This document shows, one piece after another, positions 1 through 9,366 of a stretch of DNA of 64,000 bases (positions are counted from its first letter, which is position 1; every line of letters begins with the position of its first letter). Location of the stretch: NCBI RefSeq assembly GCF_014108865.1, contig NZ_CP053928.1, positions 682,001 to 746,000 of the forward strand. The letters are read 5' to 3'. The notes under the pieces were generated by a model, which was not told where the DNA came from, did no database searches, and worked only from the letters and a program-made list of their open reading frames with translations. The stretch comes from Nocardioides sp. WS12 (GTDB lineage Bacteria; Actinomycetota; Actinomycetes; Propionibacteriales; Nocardioidaceae). Position numbers and translations under genes: made by a program.

Positions 1-819
1 CAGGCTGATCGACGCGGCCGCGACGTTGGCCCGCACGTGGCTGATGCTGGTCGCGCCCGGAAGGGGCACAACGGCCTGGTCGTGCCTGCGTTGCTGGTGG
101 TGGACCCAGGCCAGCGCGACCTGGCCCGTCGGCACCTCGAGTCGGGCCGCAGGCCCGGCAAGGGCAGCCCGCAGGGCTGAGGGAGTGTCGTCGCCCGACA
201 GCTGGCCATGTCCCAGCGGCGAGTGGGCAACGAGGGTGATGCCCAGCTCCTTCAGGACGGGGAGGAAGGCCTCCGCAGCGTTGGCCACGAGCGACCACTG
301 CTCCTGGAGAGCGGTGACGTGGTGCACGGCATCGGCCCGGCGCACGTCCTCGACGGTGACGTTGGACAGCCCGATGGCGCGGACCTTCCCGGCGGCGACG
401 AGGTCCGCCATCGCGCCGACGGTCTCCTCGATGGGGGTCTCATCGCTTCGGTGGTGCAGGTAGTAGAGGTCGATGACGTCGACACCCAGCCGCTGCAGGC
501 TCGTGTCGCAGGACCGCACGACGGTCGCGGCATCGGCGCGAACACTCCAGTCGCCGCCGTCGCCCCACACCACGCCGAACTTCGTGCAGAGGAGTACCTC
601 GTCGCGCCGTCCCGCGATGGTGCGCCCGACGAGCTCTTCGTTTCCGTACATCTCGGCGGTGTCGAGCAGGGTGACGCCCTGGTCGAGCGCTGCGTGGACG
701 ACGGCCACGGGATCCCGGTCCGGCTCCCTCGCGCCACCCGGTTCGGGGTCCCGCAAGCGCATCAGGCCGAGGCCCTGGCGGGGCGGGTTGTCGGCCGACC
801 AGAGCGGCGATGGAGTCAT
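1..819 (-). CDS. Aldo/keto reductase (3' end outside window)
   Basis: Cytosolic NAD(P)H-dependent oxidoreductase of the aldo/keto reductase superfamily; the substrate cannot be told. The minus frame from 819 runs open to the window edge, giving the first 273 residues of a family usually near 300. The catalytic tetrad is visible: Asp and Tyr in DTAEMYG, Lys in CTKFG and His in LHHR. An NADPH-site region, including AIGLSNV and QEQWSLV, follows. The start ATG at 819 lies 7 nt after a -10-like TAGCCT, so the mRNA is probably leaderless. A SoxR-type operator sits in the promoter, which suggests induction by redox-active compounds. The C-terminus is lost only because the window ends. Confidence 0.9.
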   Translation of the reverse strand, partial: MTPSPLWSADNPPRQGLGLMRLRDPEPGGAREPDRDPVAVVHAALDQGVTLLDTAEMYGNEELVGRTIAGRRDEVLLCTKFGVVWGDGGDWSVRADAATVVRSCDTSLQRLGVDVIDLYYLHHRSDETPIEETVGAMADLVAAGKVRAIGLSNVTVEDVRRADAVHHVTALQEQWSLVANAAEAFLPVLKELGITLVAHSPLGHGQLSGDDTPSALRAALAGPAARLEVPTGQVALAWVHHQQRRHDQAVVPLPGATSISHVRANVAAASISL

Positions 820-826
820 GATCGTG

Positions 827-857
827 AGGCTAGGACCTCAATCAGACTTGAGGTCAA
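827..857 (-). promoter_or_regulatory. SoxR/MerR-type promoter and operator of the aldo/keto reductase
   Basis: On the minus strand a -35 TTGACC (857-852) and a -10 TAGCCT (832-827) are separated by 19 bp, the long spacer typical of MerR-family-activated promoters. The spacer carries the perfect inverted repeat ACCTCAATCAGACTTGAGGT (835-854). It shares both CCTCAA/TTGAGG half-sites, with the same 6-bp centre length, with the enterobacterial soxS SoxR box. Seen: repeat, spacing and position. Inferred: binding by SoxR or a relative; no such regulator is in the window. Confidence 0.75.
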
Positions 858-907
858 CCGGCGATCTTTCGACGAAGCCAGCCCCAGGGGACTCCTAGGG
901 TGTGCGC

Positions 908-1708
908 ATGACGCTGCCCCTGCCCGGCCCCGACACCACTGCGATCGTCACTGGGGCCTCCTCCGGCATCGGCACGGAGATCGCGCGTGAGTTGTCCCGC
1001 CGCGGGCACCACGTGACCCTGGTGGCCCGGTCCGTTGACAAGCTCGAGGCCCTGGCCGCCGAACTGACCAGCGGTGCCGACGTGCTCGCCACCGACCTGT
1101 CCGACCGACCGAGCCGCGCCGGGCTCCTCGACCGGGTCGCCGCCAACGGCCGCGTCCCGAACATCCTGATCAACAACGCCGGCCTGTCCACGATGGGGCC
1201 GGTCAGTGCGTCGGACCCGATCGCCGAGATGGGCATGATCGAGGTCGACGTCGTCGCCGTGGCCGACCTCTGCAGCCGGGTCCTGCCCGGCATGGTCGAG
1301 CGCGGCGAGGGGGCCGTCCTCAACGTCGCGTCGACGGCGGCCTTCCAGCCCCTGCCCGGTCAGGCCGGGTACGGCGCCGGCAAGGCCTTCGTCCTGTCGT
1401 ACACGCAGAGCCTGGCCGGTGAACTGCGCGGCACCGGCGTCAGTGCGACCACCCTGTGCCCCGGCCCGGTGGACACCGGCTTCGGCGAACGCGCCGGCTT
1501 CACCAAGGAAGAAGCCGAGGCCGCGTTGCCGAGCGTGATGTGGGTGTCCGCGCGCGACGTCGCCCTTGCTGCTGTCGAGGGCATGGAGAAGGGCCGCCTC
1601 GTCGTGATCCCCGGCAAGGTCAACCGCGCCGCCGCCGCGCTCGCGCAGGTCACACCCCGCACGCTGTTGCTGCCGATCCTCACGAAGAGCCACCCCGGCC
1701 TGCGCTGA
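908..1708 (+). CDS. Short-chain dehydrogenase/reductase (SDR)
   Basis: Classical NAD(P)-dependent SDR of 266 residues; substrate unknown. The cofactor motif TGASSGIG is near residue 18, the structural NNAG motif near residue 93, and the catalytic Tyr-x-x-x-Lys is YGAGK. The PGPVDT segment after it is typical of the family. ATG 908 is preferred over GTG 902 because a -10-like TAGGGT ends at 902, five bases before it, suggesting a leaderless start. The gene is divergent from the aldo/keto reductase across an 88-bp gap; the SoxR-like box faces the other gene but could influence both. Confidence 0.9.
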   Translation: MTLPLPGPDTTAIVTGASSGIGTEIARELSRRGHHVTLVARSVDKLEALAAELTSGADVLATDLSDRPSRAGLLDRVAANGRVPNILINNAGLSTMGPVSASDPIAEMGMIEVDVVAVADLCSRVLPGMVERGEGAVLNVASTAAFQPLPGQAGYGAGKAFVLSYTQSLAGELRGTGVSATTLCPGPVDTGFGERAGFTKEEAEAALPSVMWVSARDVALAAVEGMEKGRLVVIPGKVNRAAAALAQVTPRTLLLPILTKSHPGLR

Positions 1709-1750
1709 CGGGTTGCGCGTTCCACCGAGGGTGCGGTTAGCGTGGAGCAC

Positions 1751-2023
1751 ATGACTCGGGATCATGAACGCACCGGCGTGCACACCGCAACGCGGCCGAG
1801 CACGCACACCCACCGCCCAGCGACGGCCTATCCCATTCGGCAGCTGGTGGCCTACCAGCGGCTGATCGAACGCCGCGAACGCGTCGATCCAGCCGTCGCC
1901 GTCGCGGAGTACGCCCGCGCGAATCCGGGCATCGACCTCGACGCCCGCAGCACCTTCGCGGAGTGGAAGAACAGCAGCGCCCTCGACGACACGGCCGAGC
2001 GGCCGGGCGGGTTCTTCCGCTGA
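1751..2023 (+). CDS. Small hypothetical protein
   Basis: A 90-residue soluble, charged protein that I do not recognise. The N-terminal 25 residues are rich in His, Thr and Arg. The rest (YPIRQLVAYQRLIERRERVD, then EYARANPGIDLDAR) looks helical and ends in PGGFFR. No signal peptide or membrane segment is visible. ATG 1751 follows TAGCGT (1738-1743) by 7 nt, a leaderless pattern; GTG 1742 in the same frame is an alternative. The neighbours give no functional clue. Confidence 0.55.
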   Translation: MTRDHERTGVHTATRPSTHTHRPATAYPIRQLVAYQRLIERRERVDPAVAVAEYARANPGIDLDARSTFAEWKNSSALDDTAERPGGFFR

Positions 2024-2071
2024 GCCTGCGCGGATGAGGGGACGCCACCACGGCGGCTCTAGTGTCGAGGC

Positions 2072-2413
2072 ATGCACAGACTCGTGGCCGCCGCAGCGTG
2101 CGGCGTCCACATGGTCTTCGTTGCCTTCACCATCCTCGGCGGCTTCCTCGCCTGGATGATGCCGTGGGTGTTCCTTCCCCACCTCGCCGCTGCGGCTTGG
2201 GGAGGCCGGATGTCGATCTCGCGCGCGGCATGCCCGCTGTCCCGCATCGAGGACTGGGGCCGCGAGGGCGCGGGCCGGCCGTTGATGAGTGAGCGCGGCT
2301 TCATCGCGCACTACTTCGAGGGCAACGTCTACCCCGCGAAGATCGCCCGCCGGGTCGAGGTCCTGGTCGGGACGCTCGTCGTCGGCTCGTGGCTCGGCTT
2401 CGTCGTCCGCTGA
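2072..2413 (+). CDS. DUF2784 family membrane protein
   Basis: A 113-residue integral membrane protein of the DUF2784 family, whose function is not known. It has an N-terminal hydrophobic segment, a second helix around WMMPWVFLPHLAAAAW, the family-typical central stretch LSRIEDWGREGAGRP followed by FIAHYFEG, and a C-terminal hydrophobic helix. The start ATG lies 6 nt after TAGTGT (2060-2065), a leaderless signal. The length is normal for the family. Confidence 0.85.
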   Translation: MHRLVAAAACGVHMVFVAFTILGGFLAWMMPWVFLPHLAAAAWGGRMSISRAACPLSRIEDWGREGAGRPLMSERGFIAHYFEGNVYPAKIARRVEVLVGTLVVGSWLGFVVR

Positions 2414-2630
2414 CCCGAGTCTCGTCGCGCCCGTTCTGTCGAGCCATCTCAAATAACACATCGATTCGGGCTCTGCAAGGGGCGGAATCGAGGCTCTCGC
2501 ATCGGGTCGTGCGCGCGTAGCGTCCCTCGATAGTGCCGGAGATTTCTGTGCACTGGCCCGGTTCAGGCGGCTCCTCGCCTGTCGTGCTCTCGGGGGGCTC
2601 TGTTCCAACCGAGTCATGGGGGCTCTGAAT

Positions 2631-5600
2631 ATGCGTGCGTTGCGAATTCTTCTTGCCGGTGCTGTGTCCGCAGCCGGATTGACCGCCGTCGCCGCTCCGC
2701 CGGCCGTCGCAGCGAACGCCACCGTCAGTGGCTTCTCGCAATGCGCCAACGGGACCGGCACGGCGCTGACCTGCGCCGGCGGCTGGATCAACGGGGCGAT
2801 CCAGAACAGCAATTCCCACTACAACGAGGACCAGGTCGTGCCGCAGCGCGCCCTCCTCTCGTTGCCGGCCGACAACGCCGAACACTCGCTGACCTTCACC
2901 TACCAGGACCGCAAGGGCAACGTGCACGCGTACGACTCCCTCGCGACGTGGAACAAGACCGTTTCCGACGCCGACCCCTGTCAGAGCCTGGCCGCCAGCC
3001 TGTGTGCGGGCGCCCCTTCGACCCTGCCCATGGCCACTGACGGGGCCAACATCCCGCCGTCCGTGTCCCCCATTTCCACGGCCGTCTCCGCCCACCAGCT
3101 CCCGGCCGCCGACCGCATGTGGACGCTGTACGGCGGCGTGCTGACCTCGGACGCCGTGATCTCCCACAGTTCACCGACCAGCGGCGACGACCTCGTCACC
3201 GTGACCGTCCGTTTCCGCAACGCCACGCCCACGGTGGCCCGCGACGTCGTCCTGCTGTTCGGTGGGCACCTCGCTGTGGGTGGCCCGAACACGCTCCCGC
3301 GCGCCTGGGGCCTGAACCTCGGTGCCAGCTCGGTCAGCGGCGGTCCGTACGCCTTCAAGCTCGAGCAGATCGACGGAGGCTCCACGGGCGCGACCGCCAA
3401 CACGATCCAGGCCAGCGCCACCGGCCCCGTGCCACCGCCGCTCTTCAGCATCACCAAGACGGCGAACCCGACCACCGCCGCTCCCGGCGACACGGTCAAC
3501 TACACGGTCACGGTCAAGAACACGGGCGGTCAGCCGGCGTCCACGACGTTCACCGACGACCACGCCGACAACATCACGCCGTCTGCGGTGACGAGCAACC
3601 CCTCCGGTGGCACGTGTACGCCGGCCGGCACCACGAACAAGGTGCTCAACTGCACCACGTCCAGCATCGCCGCGGGCGCATCCCAGGTCTTCACCTACTC
3701 CGCCGTGATGCCCGGATCCTTCACGTCCGGCCCCGGTAGCGGTTGTGGAACCGGGCTCTTCCCGATCACGAACACCGCCACCCTGACCGGGGGAAGCGTT
3801 CTTGCGGGCTCCGGCACCGCCACTGCGACGGTCTGCGTCAACGCGGCCGCGTCCTTCACGGTCGACAAGGCGGCCAGCAACCTGCTGCCCGGTCCCGGCC
3901 AGACGATCACGTACACGCTCACGGTCAAGAACACCGGTACCGCCCCGGGCGCCACCACCGTCGTGGACGACTACGACAACAGGCTGGACGCGAGCATCAC
4001 CGCCCCCGCGGGCTGCACCAAGGCCGACGGCAAGCTGACCTGCACCACGGGTTCGATCCTGCCGGGCCTCACCCAGGTCTTCACGTACACCGCCACGATG
4101 CCCGCGACCTTCGAGGGCGACGACCACACCGGCTGCGCGTCCGACCGCTACCCGGTGAAGAACACTGCCTCCATCGGTACCTCCAGCACCGACACCGTGA
4201 TCGTGTGTGTCCAGGCCGGCGCCACCTTCACGGTCACCAAGGTCGCCAATGACCTGACCGCCACCCCCGGCCAGTTGATCGAGTACACGATCACCGTCAA
4301 GAACACGGGCAATGCCTCGGGCTCGACGACCTTCGTCGACAACTACGACGACCGGCTGGACCCGACCGTGCCGGCGGGCTGCACCAAGGCCGGCGGTCAA
4401 CTGAGCTGCAACTCGGGCACGATCGCGGCCGGACTCACCAAGACGTTCGTCTACTCCGCGAACATGCCCACGAGCTTCTCCGGTTCCGTCGGGAACTGCG
4501 CGGCCAACTCGTACCCGGTCCTCAACACCGTCACGCTGGCCAACAGCCAGGCGGCCACCGTCCAGGTGTGTGTCGGTGCCGCGGCGAACTTCACGATCAC
4601 CAAGGACGTCAACGACGACACCCCGATCCCGGGGCAGACCGTCACCTACACCGTGAAGGTGAAGAACGAGGGCGCCGCGGCGGGTTCGACCAGCTTCACC
4701 GACGTGTACGACCCCCGGATGGTCGTCACCTTCCCGAGCGGTTGCTCCGGTTCGTCCGGCACGTTCACCTGCCAGACCGGCTCGGTCGCGGCAGGCGAGA
4801 CGGTCACCTTCACCTACACCGCCGTCGTACCGTCCGCCTTCGGGCCGACCTCCGGCGGTGAGAACTGCGCCAGCGGGACCTACCCGCTCAAGAACACCGC
4901 GACCGTCCTGAACGGACCCGGCGCCACGGAGATCCTCTGTGTCGCGGCCGCGCCGAACCTGTCGGTCACCAAGTCCGTCAACGACACGACCGGAGTGCCG
5001 AACCAGGTCCTGACCTACACGATCACGGTCAAGAACACCGGCAACGCCGCGGGCACCACCAGCTTCGTCGACAACTTCGACGACCGGCTCTCACCCACCA
5101 ACATCACCCGGACGCCGGACACCGGCTCCTGCGAGATCGTCGGTACGACGGCCAAGACCCTCAACTGTTCGACCGGCACCATTCCGGCTGGTGAGCAGCA
5201 GGTCTTCACCTACCAGGTGACCCTCCCGGCGACGTACGCGACGGAGAATGGTGAAGGGGTCTGCAACCCGGGCACTTACCTGGTGGCGAACAGCGTCAAC
5301 CTCGGCAACGGGCTCGGCAGCGCCAGCGTCAACGTGTGTGTCGCGGCGGCACCGAACTTCCTGGTCGAGAAGACGATCGACAACAGCAACCCGGCGCCCG
5401 GAGACACCGTCACCTACACGATCAAGGTGACCAACAACGGCACCGCTTCGGGCTCGACCACGTGGTCCGACGACTACGACAACCGCTTGTCCCCGAGCAC
5501 CGCCACGTCGAACCCCGCCGGCAACAACTGTGTCCCTGCTGGCGGCGCCTTCACGGCCTGTGCCACCGGCGTCATCAACGCCCTCGGACAGCAGACGTTC

Positions 5601-8600
5601 GTCTACACGGCGCAGATCCCGGACACGTTCACCGGCACCACCGGCAACTGCCTGCCGGGCACCTTCGAGATCTACAACAAGGTCGTCCTCGGCAGCGGAG
5701 CATCGGACGACGTCTCGCTCTGCGTCACCGCAGCCCCCGAGTTCGACGTCACCAAGAGCGTTGACGACACCGACGTCGCCCCCGGCGACACGGTGACCTA
5801 CACCCTCAAGGTCGACAACTTCGGCACCAGTTCGGGTTCGACGACGATCGTCGACGACTACGACAACCGCCTCGACCCGACCGTTCCGGCCGGCTGCACG
5901 AAGGCCGGCGGCAAGCTGACCTGTACGACGGGCACGATCCTCGCGGGTGACAGCAAGTCGTTCGTCTACACCGCCGTCATCCCGACCTCCTTCACGGGAG
6001 CGGACGGCGCCGGAGACTGCGACCCGGGCGAGTTCGACATCGTCAACAGCGTCACCGTCAGCGGTACGACGGCCGCGGACAGCGTCACGCTCTGTGTCCC
6101 TGCCCTGCCGAAGTTCTCCGTGGTCAAGACGGCGAACGACACCAGCGTGGGTGCCGGCGACCTCGTCACCTACACGGTCACCGTGAAGAACATCGGCGCT
6201 GCTCCCGGCAGCAGTGACTTCACCGACGACTTCGACGACCGCCTGGCGCCGTCGTCCGCGGTGTCGACCCCGGCCGGCAACGACTGTGCCCCGTCCGAGT
6301 CCGACGGCAACGAGCTCTTCGACTGCACCACGGCCTCGCTCGACCCGGGCCAGTCGCAGAAGTTCGTCTACTCCGCCGCCATGCCGGATGCCTTCACCGA
6401 CGATGACGACACCTGTGAAGGTGGTGGCTTCGCGATCGTGAACAGCGTCTCCGTCGTGGGTGACACCGACGCCGTCACCATCTGTGTTGCTGCCGCACCG
6501 GAGTTCACCATCACCAAGTCGCCGAGCTCCTCGACGGCGATGCCGGGCGGTTCGGTCGGCTACGACATCACCGTCACGAACATCGGCACCGCCGAGGGTT
6601 CGACGACCTTCACCGACCAGGCAGATGCGACGATCGCGGCCGCACCGGCCGGTTGCGAGCTGGTGTCTGCGCACTCGTTGAGCTGCACGACGCGGTCGCT
6701 CGAGGCCGGCGAGGACCAGGTCTTCACCTACCAGGCGACCGTCCCGGCGACGTACACCGGCGAACCGGATGTCGAGGACTGTGACCCGCCGGCGTACCCG
6801 GTCCGCAACCGGGCGACGCTCGCGAACGGTGATGTCGCCGACGCGGTCGTCTGTGTCGGAGCGGCGCCGGACTTCACGGTCGAGAAGACCGTGGACGACG
6901 CCACCGGCGTGCCCGGCCAGACCGTGCACTACACGCTGACCGTCACCAACAACGGCGCTGCCGCAGGTTCGACCACCCTGGTCGACGACTACGACAACCG
7001 CCTGACCCCGACGATTCCCGCCGGCTGCTCGGCCGCGGGCGGACTGCTCACCTGCACCACGGGCGTCCTCCTCTCCGGTGGAGAGCAGGAGTTCACGTAC
7101 GACGCCGTCCTGCCTGCGACGTACTCCGGCACCTCCGGAGTCGAGCCCTGCCAGGCGGGCGAGTACCCGGTGGCCAACCTGGTCCGGATCGACGGCGAGG
7201 TCGTTGCCGACGAGACCGTCTGTGTGGCTGCGGCTCCGGAGTTCACCGTCGACAAGTCGGCGGACGACGTCACCGCGACGCCCGGTCAGGTCATCACCTA
7301 CAAGGTGACGGTCAGGAACACCGGCTCCGTCGCCGGCTCGACGACCTTCTCCGATGACTACGACTCCCGCCTGAACCCGTCGGTGCCTGCCGGCTGCTCG
7401 GCGGTGGGCGGAGTGCTCACGTGTACGACGGCCGTCATCGAGCCCGATGACGAGCAGGTCATCACCTACACCGCAGCGATGCCCGCGAGCTTCACCGGAC
7501 CCTCGGGGCTCGGGGGCTGTGCCACCGGCACCTTCCCGGTTGCGAACGGTGTGGTGCTGGCCAACGGCACCAACGATGCGGTGACCGTCTGTGTGGCGGC
7601 GACGTCGAACCTCAAGCTGACGAAGACCTCGTCGGTCGACCACCGGCCCAACGGTGACCAGGTGCTGACCTACACGATCACCTGGATCAACAACGGCCCG
7701 GCCGAGGCCCTGCAGGTCGTCCTCACCGACGCGATCCCGGCCGGCACCCAGTTCGTCTCGTGCACCGCCGGGTGTTCGCTGGTCGGCTCGCCGGCCACGG
7801 CGACCTGGAACCTCGGGGCGATCGCACCGCTCGGTGGCACCGGCTCGGTGACGCTCGTGGTCAAGCTCGTCAGCAACCAGATCTGCACCGTCCCGAACTC
7901 GGCGAAGATCAAGGTCGGCAACGAGACGGCGATCAGCTCCAACACGGTGACCGACAACGTCACGCCGCAGCCCGACCCGTCGACGGCGAAGTCGAACGGC
8001 GCAGCCATCGGCGTCCAGGTCAAGACGTCCGGCATCCTCACCCTGATCACGGGGCTGGCCAACGCGGTCATCACCAACAACAGCACCGTGGCGATCAGCA
8101 ACGCCGCGAGCAGCCAGACCGGGGTCGGGGGTCCGACCACCAACAGTGACTCGCTCCTGTCGCTGAGCCTGGGCGGACTGCTGACGGCCGGTGTCATCAG
8201 CACGACGAGCTCCAGCTCGGTCACGGCCGCTCCGGCCGAGGCCCGCCAGACCACCACGGCCGAAGTGGCCGGTGTGTGTCTGGTGCCGGTCGCGGGACTC
8301 TGCACCGTGCAGACGGGAACGGTTCGGGCGGTCGCCTCGACGATGGCCAACGGGTACTACGCCTCGGCCACCTCGACCGGGTCGACGATCCAGAACCTGA
8401 AGATCGCTGGCCTGGCGACTCCGGTGGACCTCAACCAGACGACCACCATCCCGCTGAACCCGCTGGTCTTCGGCAAGAACAGCTACGTCGCGATCAACGA
8501 GCGGACTTCGTCGACCGGACTCTCGGGCGGCAAGTACGTCGCTGACCAGACCGTGGCGATGATCCACGTGAAGATCACCGGCCTGCTGCTCATCCAGGCG

Positions 8601-9305
8601 GCGGAGATCTACGTGGCCAAGGCGACGGCGCACAGCGAGTTCGCCAAGACCTTCGTCTGCAGCGGCGCCGGAACCCGGTCGGTGAGCGGACACGCCTACA
8701 CCGCACGGGTCTACACCGGTCCGTTGCTCGCCGACCTGCTCCAGGGCTACGTGCAGATCTCGCCTCTCGGCGGCGCGGAGAGCGAGCACGTCGCTGCCGT
8801 GGCGCTGCCCGCGGGCGGGGGCGTCGTCGGTGCCAAGGTTGCCGACAGCAGCAGCAGCGGCTCGTTCAACTCCTCGTCGGCCACGGCGACCAGTTGGGCC
8901 GAAGTCGCAGGCGACGGCCCGACACCGGTCTGTGTGCTGGGTTGCACCGTCAGGGCCACGGCGGTGAGATCGCAGGCCAACTCGAATGGTTCAGCGAGCG
9001 GGTCCACATCGACCTCCGCGGGGACATCCCTGCTGGGTCTCCAGATAGCCGGGCTGGCGCCCCTTGCCGCGAACCCGGCGCCGAACACGACGCTGGTGCT
9101 GCCAGGAATCGGCTTCATCATCCTCAACGAGCAGTTCTGTGACGGCGGTGGCGCCGCCAACGGGAGTTGTTCGGGACCGGGCCACAGCGGCATCACGGTC
9201 CGCGCGGTGCGTGTGGTGGTGACCGTCGCCAACAACATCCTCGGTCTGTCGCCGGGTATCGAGGTCGTCGTCGCCGAGGCCCACGCCGACACGACCTTCC
9301 AGTAG
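2631..9305 (+). CDS. Giant secreted repeat protein (DUF11-type repeats plus two choice-of-anchor P-like domains)
   Basis: A 2224-residue secreted, probably surface-exposed adhesin or matrix protein. MRALRILLAG starts a signal peptide ending near PPAVAA. A unique N-terminal domain of about 240 residues follows, then eleven Ig-like repeats of about 120-130 residues starting near nt 3441, 3850, 4222, 4585, 4951, 5350, 5737, 6106, 6496, 6865 and 7231. A twelfth, more typical DUF11 repeat starts near 7600. Each of the eleven has Lys in its first strand (F-x-x-x-K), Asp in its mid-domain (T-x-x-D), Asn near its end (YPVxN) and four Cys. The C-terminal 440 residues hold two copies of a module with a LNEQ/INER-type motif and xVxxAxAH endings, resembling choice-of-anchor P proteins. 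There is no LPXTG motif or C-terminal membrane helix, so attachment is unclear. ATG 2616 is an alternative start. Confidence 0.85.
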   Translation: MRALRILLAGAVSAAGLTAVAAPPAVAANATVSGFSQCANGTGTALTCAGGWINGAIQNSNSHYNEDQVVPQRALLSLPADNAEHSLTFTYQDRKGNVHAYDSLATWNKTVSDADPCQSLAASLCAGAPSTLPMATDGANIPPSVSPISTAVSAHQLPAADRMWTLYGGVLTSDAVISHSSPTSGDDLVTVTVRFRNATPTVARDVVLLFGGHLAVGGPNTLPRAWGLNLGASSVSGGPYAFKLEQIDGGSTGATANTIQASATGPVPPPLFSITKTANPTTAAPGDTVNYTVTVKNTGGQPASTTFTDDHADNITPSAVTSNPSGGTCTPAGTTNKVLNCTTSSIAAGASQVFTYSAVMPGSFTSGPGSGCGTGLFPITNTATLTGGSVLAGSGTATATVCVNAAASFTVDKAASNLLPGPGQTITYTLTVKNTGTAPGATTVVDDYDNRLDASITAPAGCTKADGKLTCTTGSILPGLTQVFTYTATMPATFEGDDHTGCASDRYPVKNTASIGTSSTDTVIVCVQAGATFTVTKVANDLTATPGQLIEYTITVKNTGNASGSTTFVDNYDDRLDPTVPAGCTKAGGQLSCNSGTIAAGLTKTFVYSANMPTSFSGSVGNCAANSYPVLNTVTLANSQAATVQVCVGAAANFTITKDVNDDTPIPGQTVTYTVKVKNEGAAAGSTSFTDVYDPRMVVTFPSGCSGSSGTFTCQTGSVAAGETVTFTYTAVVPSAFGPTSGGENCASGTYPLKNTATVLNGPGATEILCVAAAPNLSVTKSVNDTTGVPNQVLTYTITVKNTGNAAGTTSFVDNFDDRLSPTNITRTPDTGSCEIVGTTAKTLNCSTGTIPAGEQQVFTYQVTLPATYATENGEGVCNPGTYLVANSVNLGNGLGSASVNVCVAAAPNFLVEKTIDNSNPAPGDTVTYTIKVTNNGTASGSTTWSDDYDNRLSPSTATSNPAGNNCVPAGGAFTACATGVINALGQQTFVYTAQIPDTFTGTTGNCLPGTFEIYNKVVLGSGASDDVSLCVTAAPEFDVTKSVDDTDVAPGDTVTYTLKVDNFGTSSGSTTIVDDYDNRLDPTVPAGCTKAGGKLTCTTGTILAGDSKSFVYTAVIPTSFTGADGAGDCDPGEFDIVNSVTVSGTTAADSVTLCVPALPKFSVVKTANDTSVGAGDLVTYTVTVKNIGAAPGSSDFTDDFDDRLAPSSAVSTPAGNDCAPSESDGNELFDCTTASLDPGQSQKFVYSAAMPDAFTDDDDTCEGGGFAIVNSVSVVGDTDAVTICVAAAPEFTITKSPSSSTAMPGGSVGYDITVTNIGTAEGSTTFTDQADATIAAAPAGCELVSAHSLSCTTRSLEAGEDQVFTYQATVPATYTGEPDVEDCDPPAYPVRNRATLANGDVADAVVCVGAAPDFTVEKTVDDATGVPGQTVHYTLTVTNNGAAAGSTTLVDDYDNRLTPTIPAGCSAAGGLLTCTTGVLLSGGEQEFTYDAVLPATYSGTSGVEPCQAGEYPVANLVRIDGEVVADETVCVAAAPEFTVDKSADDVTATPGQVITYKVTVRNTGSVAGSTTFSDDYDSRLNPSVPAGCSAVGGVLTCTTAVIEPDDEQVITYTAAMPASFTGPSGLGGCATGTFPVANGVVLANGTNDAVTVCVAATSNLKLTKTSSVDHRPNGDQVLTYTITWINNGPAEALQVVLTDAIPAGTQFVSCTAGCSLVGSPATATWNLGAIAPLGGTGSVTLVVKLVSNQICTVPNSAKIKVGNETAISSNTVTDNVTPQPDPSTAKSNGAAIGVQVKTSGILTLITGLANAVITNNSTVAISNAASSQTGVGGPTTNSDSLLSLSLGGLLTAGVISTTSSSSVTAAPAEARQTTTAEVAGVCLVPVAGLCTVQTGTVRAVASTMANGYYASATSTGSTIQNLKIAGLATPVDLNQTTTIPLNPLVFGKNSYVAINERTSSTGLSGGKYVADQTVAMIHVKITGLLLIQAAEIYVAKATAHSEFAKTFVCSGAGTRSVSGHAYTARVYTGPLLADLLQGYVQISPLGGAESEHVAAVALPAGGGVVGAKVADSSSSGSFNSSSATATSWAEVAGDGPTPVCVLGCTVRATAVRSQANSNGSASGSTSTSAGTSLLGLQIAGLAPLAANPAPNTTLVLPGIGFIILNEQFCDGGGAANGSCSGPGHSGITVRAVRVVVTVANNILGLSPGIEVVVAEAHADTTFQ

Positions 9306-9313
9306 GCACGCAG

Positions 9314-9366
9314 GAGCGGCCGGACCTGGGGGGACGGCCGCTCGGCACTGACCTCAGGTCAGTGCC
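9314..9366. terminator. Two adjacent perfect hairpins between convergent genes
   Basis: The first hairpin (9314-9343) has a perfect 9-bp GAGCGGCCG/CGGCCGCTC stem with a 12-nt loop. The second (9344-9366) has a perfect 10-bp GGCACTGACC/GGTCAGTGCC stem with a TCA loop and contains the stop codon of the minus-strand gene ending at 9359. There is no long T tract. Position and symmetry fit a bidirectional terminator between the giant gene and the anti-sigma-like gene. Confidence 0.7.

Noticed and set aside
2414..2615. Possible riboswitch in the 202-bp leader of the giant gene
   Set aside because: Locally lower GC and some dyads were seen, but no conserved motif or clear terminator/antiterminator.
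5091..8789. Very long open frame on the minus strand inside the giant repeat gene
   Set aside because: It is the antisense of Ig-like repeats in GC-rich DNA; its translation is low-complexity Arg/Asp/Val-rich sequence without domain features, while the plus frame has a signal peptide and clear repeats.
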